Assembly (NCBI RefSeq): GCF_029872155.1
Contig: NZ_JARXLA010000003.1
Location: forward strand, 1-64,000
Length of the DNA: 64,000 nt
Source of the DNA: Hyphomicrobium sp. D-2
GTDB taxonomy: Bacteria; Pseudomonadota; Alphaproteobacteria; Rhizobiales; Hyphomicrobiaceae
Reading direction: 5' to 3'
This document shows positions 46,744-56,863 of the stretch, piece after piece (position 1 is the first letter of the stretch; each line of letters starts with the position of its first letter). Below the pieces are notes generated by a model that ran no database searches, was not told the DNA's origin, and worked only from the letters and a program-made list of their open reading frames with translations. Made by a program: the position numbers and the translations under genes.

Positions 46744-48039
46744 ATGAAGTGGTATTGGCCGGGAGCTGCTTTCTCGGCGGCGCTTGTGGGCGTGATGATT
46801 GGCGCTAGCCCAGTCGCAGCTGCTGACTTAGGCGGCAATTGCTGCACGGATTTGGAAGAACGCATCGCCGACTTGGAAAGCAGCGTTGCACAAAAGGGAA
46901 ATCGGCGGGTTTCGCTCAAAATCTCCGGATGGGTGAGCGAGCAGGTGATGTATTGGGACGACGGCGTCGAGTCGAACGTCTATGTGCAGAGCCTGGGTAC
47001 GGCCTTCGCCAGTAACTTCAACTTCACCGGTAAGGCGCAGATCACCAAGGATCTCTCTGCCGGTTACGTGCTGCACGTTGAAGCCATCACCAGCGACACC
47101 TACACAACCAGTCAGGACAGGCCCGTTGGACCAGGTGTGTTCTCGGGTGTGCCGAACTCACTTCAGGTCGTCTACTCGTACTGGTATTTGCAGAGCGAAC
47201 AGTACGGTCGCGTGAGCGTTGGTCAGCTTTCGCCCGCGGATGATAGTGCTGTTGTTGCACTCGATTCATCTGGAACGCTGCCGGCCGCCTACTGGGTTGC
47301 CTACGATGTGTTCGGCTTCAAGGTGCGTGGTAACTTTGCGGCGAATGATTCATTGATCTGGGGTAATGCGGGCTCGTGCCGTGGTTACGGCGGCGGTCCT
47401 GGCGATTGCAACGGCGTGCCGCTTAATGTTGTCCGCTATGATACGCCAACGCTGCATGGTTTCTCCGCCTCCGTATCGTGGGGTGACGATGACAACGCTG
47501 CGGTCGCTGGCCGATACATCAACACGCACGGTGATTTCACTCTGAAGGGCGTCGTTACGTATTCGGAAACGACGAACTCCGCCAAGGGTGCACCGCCGCA
47601 GGGCAATCTGAAGTACACGCAGGCCAGTATCTATACGCAGCACAACCCATCGGGCTGGTTTGCTCAGGGTGTTTGGGCTCGTCTCGATCAGAGCCCGAAT
47701 CCGCAGGACAACCCTGTCACCAACACCTGGTACTTCAAGAGCGGCGTGCGTCTTGGTCTGACATCGATCGGCAAGACGATTCCGTACGGCGAAGTGCTGA
47801 AGGCCTACGATGGTGCGTTGCTCATCAATGATGGTGGCACGCCGTTGAACCCGCTCGATGATACGGCACGTGTCCTCAAGGGCTCTGAGACCACCTTCTG
47901 GGGCTTCGGTGTTGTGCAGGAGATCGATGCCGCCGCCATGTCGGTTTGGCTGCGCTATCGCGATCATGATGTCGATCTGCCCGGTATCGAGACCAAGGGT
48001 CTGTCGACTGTCGTATTCGGTGCCTTCATCAACTTCTGA
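46744..48039 (+). CDS. Alphaproteobacterial porin (Porin_2 family)
   Basis: A 431-residue outer-membrane porin. Signal peptide 1-27 (SPVAAADLGG). A short coiled region DLEERIADLESSVAQ follows, then SLKISGWVSEQVMYWDDG and the alternating-strand pattern of a 16-strand porin. The end VVFGAFINF has the terminal Phe needed for assembly. It likely lets small sulfonates or general solutes enter. It lies downstream of the CysB-type regulator and ahead of a strong terminator. Confidence 0.92.
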   Translation: MKWYWPGAAFSAALVGVMIGASPVAAADLGGNCCTDLEERIADLESSVAQKGNRRVSLKISGWVSEQVMYWDDGVESNVYVQSLGTAFASNFNFTGKAQITKDLSAGYVLHVEAITSDTYTTSQDRPVGPGVFSGVPNSLQVVYSYWYLQSEQYGRVSVGQLSPADDSAVVALDSSGTLPAAYWVAYDVFGFKVRGNFAANDSLIWGNAGSCRGYGGGPGDCNGVPLNVVRYDTPTLHGFSASVSWGDDDNAAVAGRYINTHGDFTLKGVVTYSETTNSAKGAPPQGNLKYTQASIYTQHNPSGWFAQGVWARLDQSPNPQDNPVTNTWYFKSGVRLGLTSIGKTIPYGEVLKAYDGALLINDGGTPLNPLDDTARVLKGSETTFWGFGVVQEIDAAAMSVWLRYRDHDVDLPGIETKGLSTVVFGAFINF

Positions 48040-48061
48040 CGGAAGTTGATCTGTTAGAAAT

Positions 48062-48098
48062 AAAAAGGGCCTGAAGCAAAACGCTTCAGGCCCTTTTT
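48062..48098. terminator. Bidirectional rho-independent terminator
   Basis: A perfect 16-base inverted repeat (AAAAAGGGCCTGAAGC / GCTTCAGGCCCTTTTT) with loop AAAAC and T-runs on both strands. It sits between the convergent porin and amidohydrolase-like genes. Confidence 0.95.
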
Positions 48099-48120
48099 GC
48101 TGGACAGGTGCTTGAGAATT

Positions 48121-48975
48121 TTAGTCGTCGAGTGACAGCAGGCGATAGGCGTTTTCAAACAGAACGCTTTCAAGAACAGCGTCCTTGAAGCCTAGCTCCT
48201 GATAATCACGAATGGACTGGCCGATGGCCCGGAACGGGAAAGACGATCCGAAAGCGAGCTGATCGCGCAGGAAGCCGTTGGCGGCTTCAACGTACAGGTT
48301 TCCGCCCGGCAGGAAGATATACATGTCCGGCACGATGGTGACATTAGCGTAGCGGAATGCGACGCCGATGATCTCATTCACATGCGGCCACAAGCCATGG
48401 TGCACGACGATTTGCAGTCTGGGGAATGCGCGTGCAACCCGTGCCACGGCTGCCGGATCGTTGAATTTGAGATCCGGAGTTGTCGGCCCCGACATCAGAA
48501 ATGCCGGAACGTCCCAATCCTGCAACGCCTCGTAGAGAGGGAAATACTGGGCGTCGTCGAAATGCAGCGCAGGCGCCCCAAATCCGGGTTCCAGATTTAT
48601 AGCGCGCAGCCCAAGCGTCTTGATGGCACGTTCCGCCTCAGCGATGGCGGCGTCACTCCCCAGCCGCTGCGGATCGACCGAACCAGCACCGACAAGCTCA
48701 GCATGTGGTGAGGTTATCTTTGCAATCTCGTCGTTCGTGTTTTGAATGGCCGGCGTATCGCGCCCGATGACGACCGAGCGCCAGACACCGGCGTCGCGCA
48801 CCTCATCCAGATAGCCCTGAAGCGTATGCGCGCGCGTGAAGTGCTCATCGTCTAGCGAACCCACCCGTCGGTTCAGCCATTTGGCCGTTTCGAACTCTGG
48901 CGTTCCGCGTCGCGCGCCGTAGAAGTCGTGCAGAAACGACGGCCGCGACCGGATATCGATAATCTTCTGAGACAT
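48121..48975 (-). CDS. Amidohydrolase_2-fold protein lacking metal ligands
   Basis: A 284-residue TIM-barrel protein of the amidohydrolase-2 family. NLEPGFGAP, FPLYEALQDWDVPAFLMSG, IVVHHGLWPHVNEI and the ending FENAYRLLSL are familial. The first-strand HxH metal pair (family IIDxHxH) is RSR here (R9, R11), and the late Asp in FGSDFP is Ser245. Without these a normal zinc-dependent hydrolase or decarboxylase is unlikely. It is on the same strand as, and about 85 bases downstream of, the FAD oxidoreductase, so it is part of the ssuD transcript. Its role may be binding, or a metal-free reaction. Confidence 0.8.
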   Translation of the reverse strand: MSQKIIDIRSRPSFLHDFYGARRGTPEFETAKWLNRRVGSLDDEHFTRAHTLQGYLDEVRDAGVWRSVVIGRDTPAIQNTNDEIAKITSPHAELVGAGSVDPQRLGSDAAIAEAERAIKTLGLRAINLEPGFGAPALHFDDAQYFPLYEALQDWDVPAFLMSGPTTPDLKFNDPAAVARVARAFPRLQIVVHHGLWPHVNEIIGVAFRYANVTIVPDMYIFLPGGNLYVEAANGFLRDQLAFGSSFPFRAIGQSIRDYQELGFKDAVLESVLFENAYRLLSLDD

Positions 48976-49061
48976 CGTCCGTCCTGTTGTTGCGAGTTGG
49001 ATGTGTTGTCGGTGGGCAGACAGTTATGCTGGCAAGTTCCTGCTTGAGGATTGCGCAACAA

Positions 49062-50507
49062 TCACTGAGCGCTGACGAGCTTGTCGTCTTGAGGCGCACT
49101 GTAGCGCGCTAGTGTGGCTGCCACTTCGCCTGCAATCAGTTCCGCATAGGTCGTTACCTGCGGAAGCCCCATCAGTTCGCCAAATTCGGCACGGGCCAGC
49201 GGACCGGCAATAAACAGATCGCTATGCGATAGACCAGCGGCGGTGCGTGCATGCCCCTGCCGATCGCAGGCGATGCCAAGTCCGAGTGCGTCGGCTGCGA
49301 TCAATCCTTGGCGGGCAAGGGAGGCAAGATGTGGCTGCGTTGCCAGTATCGCGTCGTGTGCTGGGCCGGTTGTCAGGATGAGATGATCGGTCTTTACCGT
49401 TTCAAGAACCGATGCTGCGCGTGGACGTACCTTGATCTCAAGTCTGTCCGGGAATGCTCTGGCGTCGACGAGAGATGCGGCCTTGAGTGTTAGCGTGCCG
49501 TCAGCCTGACGGCGATCCAGCAGGGCTTTAAGTTGCGGCGCGATGCGAAAGCGATGCACATCCCAGAACGGACGCAGACGGTCAACGATGCGTTTGCGCT
49601 CTACGATGGACAGTTTGGGCCAGAACGTCCAGGCCTGGGCGCGTACAGCATCGATAACGGGTTGCCAGGGGACGTTCTGACTTTTTGCACGCGCGATGGT
49701 TTCGCGCACCGAACGCAGCAGCGCGCGCGCAGATGTTGCCGAGCCGGTGAAATCGCCGAAAGGCTCGAACGGAGATGGTGCATGCCCGCGCGATGTAAGC
49801 CCACGGCGTGAGAAGGCATATATAGGACCACGATGGCCGCGCTGATCCAGCGAGGCGACCACGTCGGCCATTGTCAGGCCGGTGCCGACGATAACGACGC
49901 GCGCTGTTGGCGCTATGGCATCAAGAACGCCAGGCAAAGTTGCGTCGCGTATCAGGCGTGCATCGTCGCCAACGCCTTCGCGCAGTTCCCTTGGAATGCC
50001 GGGCGGCGGATGCGTCGTTGCCAATACGACAACGTCAGCATGATGCGACGCCCCGTCAGCGGTGGTGATGCGCCAGCGATGCGGTGATACGCGGGTAATG
50101 TCGTCGACGGCGGCGCGGACGTGCTCGATGCGTCCGGTGTCCAGATGCGGTTGCAGGTGCGCGGTCACATAGCGCCCGAACAATGCGCGGCGGATGTAAC
50201 GATGTCCATCGGGCGCCAGCGCATCGGGATCGTCAGCGGTGGCATCGTTGGCCGCGATCCAGTTGATGAAATGCTTTTCATCACTGGGCAGCAGGCTCAT
50301 CTTCGAGGCCGGAACATTGATGCGATGCGCAGGATCGGTTGTGCCGTACGCAAGGCCGCGACCAATCTCCGGGCGCGGTTCGAACACGGCAATATTTGCA
50401 GGCACAGCGCTGTTCGCGAGGTGGTATGCGATGGCAGCGCCCGTCAGGCCGCCGCCAACGATAGCCACCGATGGCTTATAAAGCCTGTCGTCTGTGGGCG
50501 TACTCAT
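49062..50507 (-). CDS. FAD/NAD(P)-binding oxidoreductase (NAD_binding_9-like)
   Basis: A 481-residue flavoprotein. [18 protein letters not shown] binds [26 protein letters not shown], seen in parts, is typical of the HpnW/YdhS-type family (pfam13454). A second Rossmann segment, [19 protein letters not shown], would bind NAD(P). Its ATG overlaps the ssuD stop as ATGA, so the two are translated together. It may reduce flavin or oxidise a sulfonate product. No characterised relative is recognised with certainty. Confidence 0.8.
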   Translation of the reverse strand: MSTPTDDRLYKPSVAIVGGGLTGAAIAYHLANSAVPANIAVFEPRPEIGRGLAYGTTDPAHRINVPASKMSLLPSDEKHFINWIAANDATADDPDALAPDGHRYIRRALFGRYVTAHLQPHLDTGRIEHVRAAVDDITRVSPHRWRITTADGASHHADVVVLATTHPPPGIPRELREGVGDDARLIRDATLPGVLDAIAPTARVVIVGTGLTMADVVASLDQRGHRGPIYAFSRRGLTSRGHAPSPFEPFGDFTGSATSARALLRSVRETIARAKSQNVPWQPVIDAVRAQAWTFWPKLSIVERKRIVDRLRPFWDVHRFRIAPQLKALLDRRQADGTLTLKAASLVDARAFPDRLEIKVRPRAASVLETVKTDHLILTTGPAHDAILATQPHLASLARQGLIAADALGLGIACDRQGHARTAAGLSHSDLFIAGPLARAEFGELMGLPQVTTYAELIAGEVAATLARYSAPQDDKLVSAQ

Positions 50508-51691
50508 CCGGCGGAAACTGCTGAGATGCTGGAGCGGTTGTTTGTGCTGTCCGTTGCGGCAATGGCTTCGCCAAACGGCCCCATGTTCACGACCTGCGCA
50601 TCCGACCGCGCGCCATGTGCAAGCGGCAATTTCGGCAGCAGTAGTTCAGCGACGCGGTAGGCCTCCTCAAGGTGCGGATAGCCAGACAGGATGAAGCTAT
50701 CGATGCCGAGGCGCCGGTATTCATCAATGCGCGCTGCAACGGTATCTGGATCGCCTACCAACGCTGTTCCGGCGCCGCCGCGGACAAGCCCAACACCGGC
50801 CCACAGGTTGGGGCTGACTTCCAGCTTGTCGCGCCGGCCACCATGCAGCCGCGTCATGCGGTTCTGACCGACCGAGTCCATGCGCGCAAAAACCTTCTGC
50901 GCGGCGTCGATTGCGTCATCATCCAGATGTTCGATGAGCTTGTCGGCTGCGCGCCAAGCTTCTTCATTGGTTTCGCGCACGATCACGTGCAGTCGGATGC
51001 CGAACGTGATGCGGCGTCCCTGGGCTTCTGCGGCGGCCTTCACGCCGGCGATTTTGGCAGCGACGTCGACAGGGGGTTCGCCCCACGTCAGATACTTGTC
51101 GATGGATTTCGCTGCCACGTCGTGCGCGGCATCCGATGAGCCGCCGAAATACAGTGGCGGGTAGGGCGACTGAACGGGCGGATATGTCAGGCGCGCGTCT
51201 TCAACCTGCACAAACTGGCCGTTGTAGTTGACGGATTCGCCCGATAGCACGGCGCGATAGACGTCAAGAAATTCGCGCGTGAGCGTGTAACGCTCCTTGT
51301 GATCGACAAACAATCCATCGCCGCGGTTCTCCACCGGGTCGCCGCCGGTCACGACGTTGACGAGCAGGCGTCCGTTGGAGACGCGATCAAGTGTAGCCGT
51401 CATGCGCGCAGCGACGGTGGGCGATTGCAGTCCCGGCCGCACAGCTACCAGCAGCTTGAGCTGCTTGGTGAGTGGCGCCAGGGCCGACGCAATGATCCAG
51501 CTGTCTTCGCAGGCTCTACCTGTCGGCAGCAGAGCGCCATAGTAACCAAGCGTATCAGCAGCCTGCGCAACCTGAGTGAGGTATGGCAGATCCGCCTGTC
51601 GCGATCCGACGCTGGAACCCAGATAGCGGTTGTCGCCGAACGTGGGAATGAACCAGAGGACGTTGATCTTTTCGGGGATGTTGGCCGTCAT
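50504..51691 (-). CDS. ssuD: Alkanesulfonate monooxygenase
   Basis: A 395-residue FMNH2-dependent monooxygenase that splits alkanesulfonates into an aldehyde and sulfite. The family pattern is strong: [61 protein letters not shown] and [19 protein letters not shown] 51691 is chosen since the long upstream frame has no homology. Reduced flavin probably comes from the MsuE-type reductase encoded 10 kb away, because no ssuE is adjacent. Confidence 0.92.
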   Translation of the reverse strand: MTANIPEKINVLWFIPTFGDNRYLGSSVGSRQADLPYLTQVAQAADTLGYYGALLPTGRACEDSWIIASALAPLTKQLKLLVAVRPGLQSPTVAARMTATLDRVSNGRLLVNVVTGGDPVENRGDGLFVDHKERYTLTREFLDVYRAVLSGESVNYNGQFVQVEDARLTYPPVQSPYPPLYFGGSSDAAHDVAAKSIDKYLTWGEPPVDVAAKIAGVKAAAEAQGRRITFGIRLHVIVRETNEEAWRAADKLIEHLDDDAIDAAQKVFARMDSVGQNRMTRLHGGRRDKLEVSPNLWAGVGLVRGGAGTALVGDPDTVAARIDEYRRLGIDSFILSGYPHLEEAYRVAELLLPKLPLAHGARSDAQVVNMGPFGEAIAATDSTNNRSSISAVSAG

Positions 51692-52339
51692 GGTGCTTGG
51701 TCCGCTTGAGCTTTGTCGCTGCGCAGGCGTGCGGACAGCCAGAATGGCGCGCCGGCAATGGGGGGCGATCTGTTCAGAAATTCGTCCGCATCGGTAAAGC
51801 AGGTAACACCCGCGTTGTGCGGTCGCTAAATAAGAACTTGATATGTCTATATGCGCCTCGATGATAACGGGCGCGGGGCGAGGCGAGCGCTGGCGACGGT
51901 CCCGGCTGCATCCGCTGTTGGGCCGGAATGGAAGCGTAGCCATTCATCTCAGGGCTTAATGCGTGGCGCTATTGTCACGCGTTCGGCGCATTCAGCGGTC
52001 GCGCACTTCCGCGGTGGCGCAACCTGCAGTCGTACTGCAAGTGGCGCAAAACCCTGCGATTTCAAATGCTAAGTCTACGATTGTAGTAATGTTTCCGAGC
52101 GCGCCGGCCGGCAACCCTGAAGCGGCTCTAAACTAGCGGGATTGCCGGGAAAAATGGCGAGCCGTATCACTCTGGGGAATTCTGCTGAGAGTTCTGGGCG
52201 CCAGCTTTTGGGCGGCGCTTACGTCGGTATTCGCGTGTCAGTGTGGGGAAGTACTGTTGCTGTCTTTGTACCATAAGCCCCATCGGCATTTTCCCGTTCA
52301 GCGGCAGCGCCTTGGCTCGCCGATACGCGGAGCGGATCA
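51692..52339. other. Divergent intergenic region, ssuD / fecI
   Basis: About 650 bases between genes that point apart. It has only short unsupported open frames. I looked for a Fur box, a CysB-like site and hairpins and saw nothing I would defend. It must contain both promoters. Confidence 0.4.
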
Positions 52340-52870
52340 ATGACCGGGGCAACGATCGATATCGCGGCGCTGTTCCGCCTGCATCACAAGGAGCTGCAGG
52401 GTTATCTGTGCCGCCGCGGCGCATCGCCGGAGCTGGCGGCCGATCTTACGCAGGAGGCGTTTTTGCGTCTGTTGCGCGCGCAGGCCGAAGCCAGCGTCAA
52501 GAATGCGCAGGCCTATCTTTTCCGCACGGCTGCGAACCTGTCGGTCGACTGGGCCCGTCGGCAGCGTTATCTGCCGGCCGTGCAGGATAGCGATGCCGCG
52601 CTGGCCATCGTGGCGGATGATGCGCCCTCGGCGGAGCGCCTCGTCATTTCCCGGCAGGAGATCGCCATCATAGAAAGCGCGCTGAACGAAGTGCCGGCCG
52701 CTGTGCGCTTTGTGTTTTTCGCGCGCCTGGATGGAATGACGTTCGCGGCCATCGGCAAACGGCTTGGCATTTCGCCCAACACGGCATTCAGCCAGATGAC
52801 GCGTGTGATGGTTCTGTTGCAGCGTTGCATCGATCATGCGCGTGGCAACGGGCACGGCGAGAAAATCTGA
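52340..52870 (+). CDS. ECF sigma factor, FecI-like
   Basis: A 176-residue sigma factor of the FecI type. Region 2 contains LQGYLCRRGASPELAADLTQEAFLRLLR and AYLFRTAANLSVDWARR, each seen in part; region 4 contains LNEVPAAVRFVFFARLDGMTFAAIGKRLG. GGAG lies 9 bases before ATG 52340. It is followed by a FecR-like gene and a TonB receptor with a signalling domain, the standard cell-surface signalling set. The sigma factor should transcribe the receptor gene when the receptor is loaded. Confidence 0.9.
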   Translation: MTGATIDIAALFRLHHKELQGYLCRRGASPELAADLTQEAFLRLLRAQAEASVKNAQAYLFRTAANLSVDWARRQRYLPAVQDSDAALAIVADDAPSAERLVISRQEIAIIESALNEVPAAVRFVFFARLDGMTFAAIGKRLGISPNTAFSQMTRVMVLLQRCIDHARGNGHGEKI

Positions 52871-52955
52871 TCCCGCAATCAAATAACCTGAAGCGCCAAT
52901 CGTCTTGTGAGTGGAGGGGCGAGACTGTCGCGCGTGTCATGCCCCGGGAGCACCG

Positions 52956-53912
52956 ATGACAAAGCGCAAGCCGAGCTGGTTCGATCCAGAACTTGAGGCG
53001 GGGCTCGATCCCCTGCAGCGGGAGGCCATTCTATGGTTCAACCGCCTGCGGGCTGACCGCGTGACTGCTGCCGACCGGAACGAGTTCAATGCTTGGCTTG
53101 ATCGCGACGCCGCGCATGGCAAGGCGTTTCAGCAGATCGAAGATCTTTGGAGCGGTCTGGCAGGGCTGCCGGAAGCCCAGCGTCGACGCCGCAAGGCTGT
53201 AACCCGCCGGACGGTAGGCAAAGGCGTGGTGGCGTTGCTGATTGGCGGAGGTGTCTGGGGGCTCTATCGCAGCCATCCGTTCGCCGATTATCGCACCGGA
53301 GTTGGCGAGCGCCTCGCCGTTACGTTGCCGGATGGCAGCATCGCGGAGCTGTCCACCGACACCGCCCTTTCCATCGATGACGACGCGCAGACCCGGCGCA
53401 TTGTGCTTCATCGGGGCGAAGCGTTTTTCAAGGTTGCCGCTGTTCCGGGGCGCCCGTTTGTCGTCGAGGCCGAAGGCGGCAGCGTCACCGCGCTGGGCAC
53501 GGCATTCTCGGTCGCCGACGGAACCGATGGCGTGCTCGTGACGGTGACGGAGCATGCAGTTCGCATCGCTACATCGGCGGGGCGCGATATGCGCGTCGAT
53601 GCTGGCAGACAGACCACATTCACGCCCGGCGGGGCAATATCGCCACCGCACGCGATAGATCCAGCGGTTGAACTGGCCTGGCGGGAAGGCCGGCTGGTGT
53701 TCGTGAATACGAGGCTGGACCGTGTGGTCGAGGCGCTGAACCGCTGGCGGCGTGGGCGCGTGGTGGTGATGAATTCGGCGCTGGCGGCGCATCCGGTGAC
53801 GTTGATCGTCAACCTTTCCGATGTCGATGGCGCGTTGAACCAGCTTCAGGACGCGCTGCCGTTGTCGGTCACCAGCGTCACGCCGCTGCTTACCCTGCTG
53901 CACGCGCGCTGA
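52956..53912 (+). CDS. FecR-like transmembrane sigma regulator
   Basis: A 318-residue protein. N-terminal DUF4880 segment (FNRLRADRVTAADRNEFNAWL and HGKAFQQIEDLW), one membrane helix at about 90-110 (GKGVVALLIGGGVWGLY), then a periplasmic FecR domain (VTLPDGSIAELSTDTALS, RIVLHRGEAFFKVA, ALGTAFSV). It carries the signal from the receptor to the sigma factor. ATG 52956 is chosen over the frame start at 52911 because the DUF4880 pattern starts here. 85 bases separate it from fecI. Confidence 0.9.
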   Translation: MTKRKPSWFDPELEAGLDPLQREAILWFNRLRADRVTAADRNEFNAWLDRDAAHGKAFQQIEDLWSGLAGLPEAQRRRRKAVTRRTVGKGVVALLIGGGVWGLYRSHPFADYRTGVGERLAVTLPDGSIAELSTDTALSIDDDAQTRRIVLHRGEAFFKVAAVPGRPFVVEAEGGSVTALGTAFSVADGTDGVLVTVTEHAVRIATSAGRDMRVDAGRQTTFTPGGAISPPHAIDPAVELAWREGRLVFVNTRLDRVVEALNRWRRGRVVVMNSALAAHPVTLIVNLSDVDGALNQLQDALPLSVTSVTPLLTLLHAR

Positions 53913-54025
53913 TCGCCCTGCCAAAAAAATCTACGCTACGAATCAAGAATCCGCATTTCCCACTCGTCTCGGATGTGTAGCGCGAAGTAGATGCGCAGTT
54001 AGTAATGCGTTGGAGTTGATTGAGT

Positions 54026-56512
54026 ATGGCGTGGGGGAAGTTCACGCGCAGCAGCGCGCGGGCACAGCGTTTTAGCGCGGCCTTGGTGGGGACAACGGCG
54101 CTCGTCGGAGGCATTGCCATTTCGGCTGAGGTGGCCGCACAGCAAACGCAGGCGAGCAGTCAAGCGGCCCAGAATACGATTGCATTTTCCATTCCGGCCC
54201 AGCCGCTGGCCAATGCCATCGTCGCATTCTCGGCTGCGTCAGGCGTCAATATTGTTTCCGGCGGCGTGATCGCATCGGGCATTCAGAGCGGCGCTGTGAG
54301 CGGTAATCTCACCGCACGTCAGGCGCTCGACAAACTGCTGGCGGGCACCGGTTACAGCTACAGATTTACGGGCGCCACGTCGGTCACCCTTGTTGACCCG
54401 AACAGCGCCGCTGACGCCGGAGCCACGGTCGACGGCGCGATAGCTCTTGATACGATTGATGTCTCGGGCGGAGCAGGCAGCAGTTGGGCGGCAGCGGAAG
54501 AGGCGCCGTATATCACGGCCGGATCGGCAGCGTTCATTTCACAGGAGCAGATCAACCGCGTTCCGCCAACAAGCACCGGCGATATGTTCAAGAACACGAC
54601 CGGCGTTCTTGCGCGCGGCAACAGAAACGGTTCGAAAATCGATGTGAACATTCGCGGCATGCAGGGGCAAGGGCGTGTCGCAACCATGGTTGACGGAGCC
54701 GTGCAGCAAAGTTCTGTCGCTACGGGTTATGCCGGCTACGACAGCCGAACGTTCGTTGATCCGGAAATGATTGGTGGGGTCGACATTGAGAAGGGCCCCG
54801 GCAGCATGCCTGGCGCGATGGGCGGTTCGGTCAACATGCGTACCATAAATGCCGGCGACGTCGTGCGCGACGGCAACACCGTTGGTCTGCGCCTGCGCGG
54901 TGGAATGGGCAGCAACACTGTGGTTCCAACCCTGTATTCCATGGTGCCGGGCATGGATTCCCCGGATCGTCCATCGCTGGACAACAGCTTTGGCAGCATT
55001 GCTGCTGGTATCATGACGGACAGGGTTGAAATCGTCGCCGCGTTGTCGCGTCGCGAGCAAGGAAATTACTTCGCGGGCAAGAATGACAAGAACAACTCTG
55101 TCCGCTTCGTTCCCAGTCCGTGGGCGTTGACCTACTTCCCCGGCGAGGAAGTGTTCAACACCAGCCAGAGTTCGGAATCGTCGCTGGTGAAAGGCAAGCT
55201 CAACCTGACGGAAAGTGCATCCGTAGAGCTCAGCTATATGAACTACAACAGCCGCTACGGTGAAGAGAGCGCCGATATGCTGACGGCGTTCGGTTGGCTG
55301 AAGATGGAGTACGGGCCGAACGAAGTGAATGTCGATACCTACACATCGAAGTTCACATACAATCCATCGGACTCAAAGCTCATCAACTTTGTTGCCCGTG
55401 CGTGGGCGTCGGATCAGGTCGATGACTTCAAGGGCGTACAGGGTGACGGCGCCGTTTTCACGCACGGCTACAGCGTCAGCAATACTTCGGAACTGGATGT
55501 GCCGGTTGGCGACCTATCGCTGAAGTATGGCTGGGATTATCTCAACGAAGATGCTGCCCTCCAATTGCGCCCGACCGGAACCACGACCATGGTTGTTGGC
55601 GAGCGCAGCATGCACAGCGGCTATCTCAATGCGATGTGGTCGCCGCTCGAATGGCTGAAGTTGCAGGGCGGCGGGCGCTACGACACGTTCGCAATGGAGT
55701 CCAAGGGACCAAATCCGATCCTGTCGCCGAAAACGGGCGATCGATTTAACCCCAACGCGGCAATCACCATCGCGCCGTTCGATGGCGTGCAGCTGTTCGG
55801 CAAATATTCCGAGGGTTGGCGACCGCCGAGCCTGCGCGAAACGATGTATCGAGAGTCGGTATTTCCAAATCCGAACTTGCGTCCGGAAACCGCAAAAACG
55901 TATGAACTCGGCGTCAATTACGTGAGTGAGAAACTGCTCACTGAAAACGATCGCGTGCGGTTGAAGGCTCTGTATTTCAACAACACCTATGACGATTACA
56001 TTCTGCGCATACAGCGCCAGGCAGGCGGTCTGTGGTTCAGCAACGCCAAGACAGCGGAGTTTGACGGCTTTGAAATCTCAGGTTCGTACGATGCCGGAAT
56101 AGTTTTCGCGGATGTGGCTCTCACCCGTTACACGAAAATCGCATACTGCATTTCCGACGCCAAATGCGACGGCCGCGAGCCCGATAGCGATTACGGATCG
56201 CCGTATGTTCCGCCTAAGCATACGGGAACCATCACTGTCGGTACGCGTGTACTGGACCAGAAGCTGACACTCGGTGGTCGCATATTCTTCGCGGGCGAGC
56301 GCTATCTGGAGTCGACCTCCAACCGCTTCAAGCAGATCTGGGACCCGTTCGTCGCCTACGATGTTTTTGGCAGCTATGAAGTGAACGAACACTTCAGGAT
56401 CGACGGAAGCATCGAAAACATCACGGATCTTTATTATTTCGATCCGCTGACGACCGCTTCGGTGCCGTCGCCCGGCCGCACGGCCCGAGTGAGCGCAACC
56501 GCGCGCTTCTGA
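54026..56512 (+). CDS. TonB-dependent receptor with STN signalling domain
   Basis: An 828-residue outer-membrane receptor. A long signal peptide ends near EVAAQQ. The STN domain (IAFSIPAQPLANAIVAFSAASGVNIV in part) contacts FecR, a TonB-box-like DTIDVSGG follows, then the plug (INRVPPTSTGDMFKNTTGV, VDIEKGPGSMPGAMGGSVNMRT) and the barrel ending VSATARF. The plug and barrel style is that of haem or haemophore receptors (HasR-like), but siderophore specificity cannot be excluded. ATG 54026 follows GGAG by 10 bases. No transporter for the ligand is adjacent. A terminator comes directly after. Confidence 0.9.
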   Translation: MAWGKFTRSSARAQRFSAALVGTTALVGGIAISAEVAAQQTQASSQAAQNTIAFSIPAQPLANAIVAFSAASGVNIVSGGVIASGIQSGAVSGNLTARQALDKLLAGTGYSYRFTGATSVTLVDPNSAADAGATVDGAIALDTIDVSGGAGSSWAAAEEAPYITAGSAAFISQEQINRVPPTSTGDMFKNTTGVLARGNRNGSKIDVNIRGMQGQGRVATMVDGAVQQSSVATGYAGYDSRTFVDPEMIGGVDIEKGPGSMPGAMGGSVNMRTINAGDVVRDGNTVGLRLRGGMGSNTVVPTLYSMVPGMDSPDRPSLDNSFGSIAAGIMTDRVEIVAALSRREQGNYFAGKNDKNNSVRFVPSPWALTYFPGEEVFNTSQSSESSLVKGKLNLTESASVELSYMNYNSRYGEESADMLTAFGWLKMEYGPNEVNVDTYTSKFTYNPSDSKLINFVARAWASDQVDDFKGVQGDGAVFTHGYSVSNTSELDVPVGDLSLKYGWDYLNEDAALQLRPTGTTTMVVGERSMHSGYLNAMWSPLEWLKLQGGGRYDTFAMESKGPNPILSPKTGDRFNPNAAITIAPFDGVQLFGKYSEGWRPPSLRETMYRESVFPNPNLRPETAKTYELGVNYVSEKLLTENDRVRLKALYFNNTYDDYILRIQRQAGGLWFSNAKTAEFDGFEISGSYDAGIVFADVALTRYTKIAYCISDAKCDGREPDSDYGSPYVPPKHTGTITVGTRVLDQKLTLGGRIFFAGERYLESTSNRFKQIWDPFVAYDVFGSYEVNEHFRIDGSIENITDLYYFDPLTTASVPSPGRTARVSATARF

Positions 56513-56548
56513 GGTGTACTCTCGTCGGTGAGAAACAGGCAGTCGAGG

Positions 56549-56580
56549 CTGGCACTGCATCGCTGCAGTGCCAGTTTTTT
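56549..56580 (+). terminator. Rho-independent terminator after the receptor
   Basis: A perfect 11-base stem (CTGGCACTGCA / TGCAGTGCCAG), 4-base loop and six T. It ends the fecI-fecR-receptor unit. Confidence 0.95.
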
Positions 56581-56863
56581 GTGCGCCTTCGCTCGATGTA
56601 GCGGAGGAAACGCACTTGGCGGCTACGCGCGTGCTTTCAAACGCCCGCGGGACGCCTTCCCGGACTCAAGGTACGGCTTTCCAATGGGTTGGCAAAACGT
56701 TGCGGCAGGTGAGGGCAGTTCCAGCGCGGAATTGGTGGAGGGAGCGACGCGGTTGGTAGCTTATCCACACCGGGGAACCAGTGTTGCGCGGCTCTAACAA
56801 TTCACGCATATAGCGCTTTGCACATACTAGCTCACAGCAATCACTAACGCAGAGGTTGATGCC

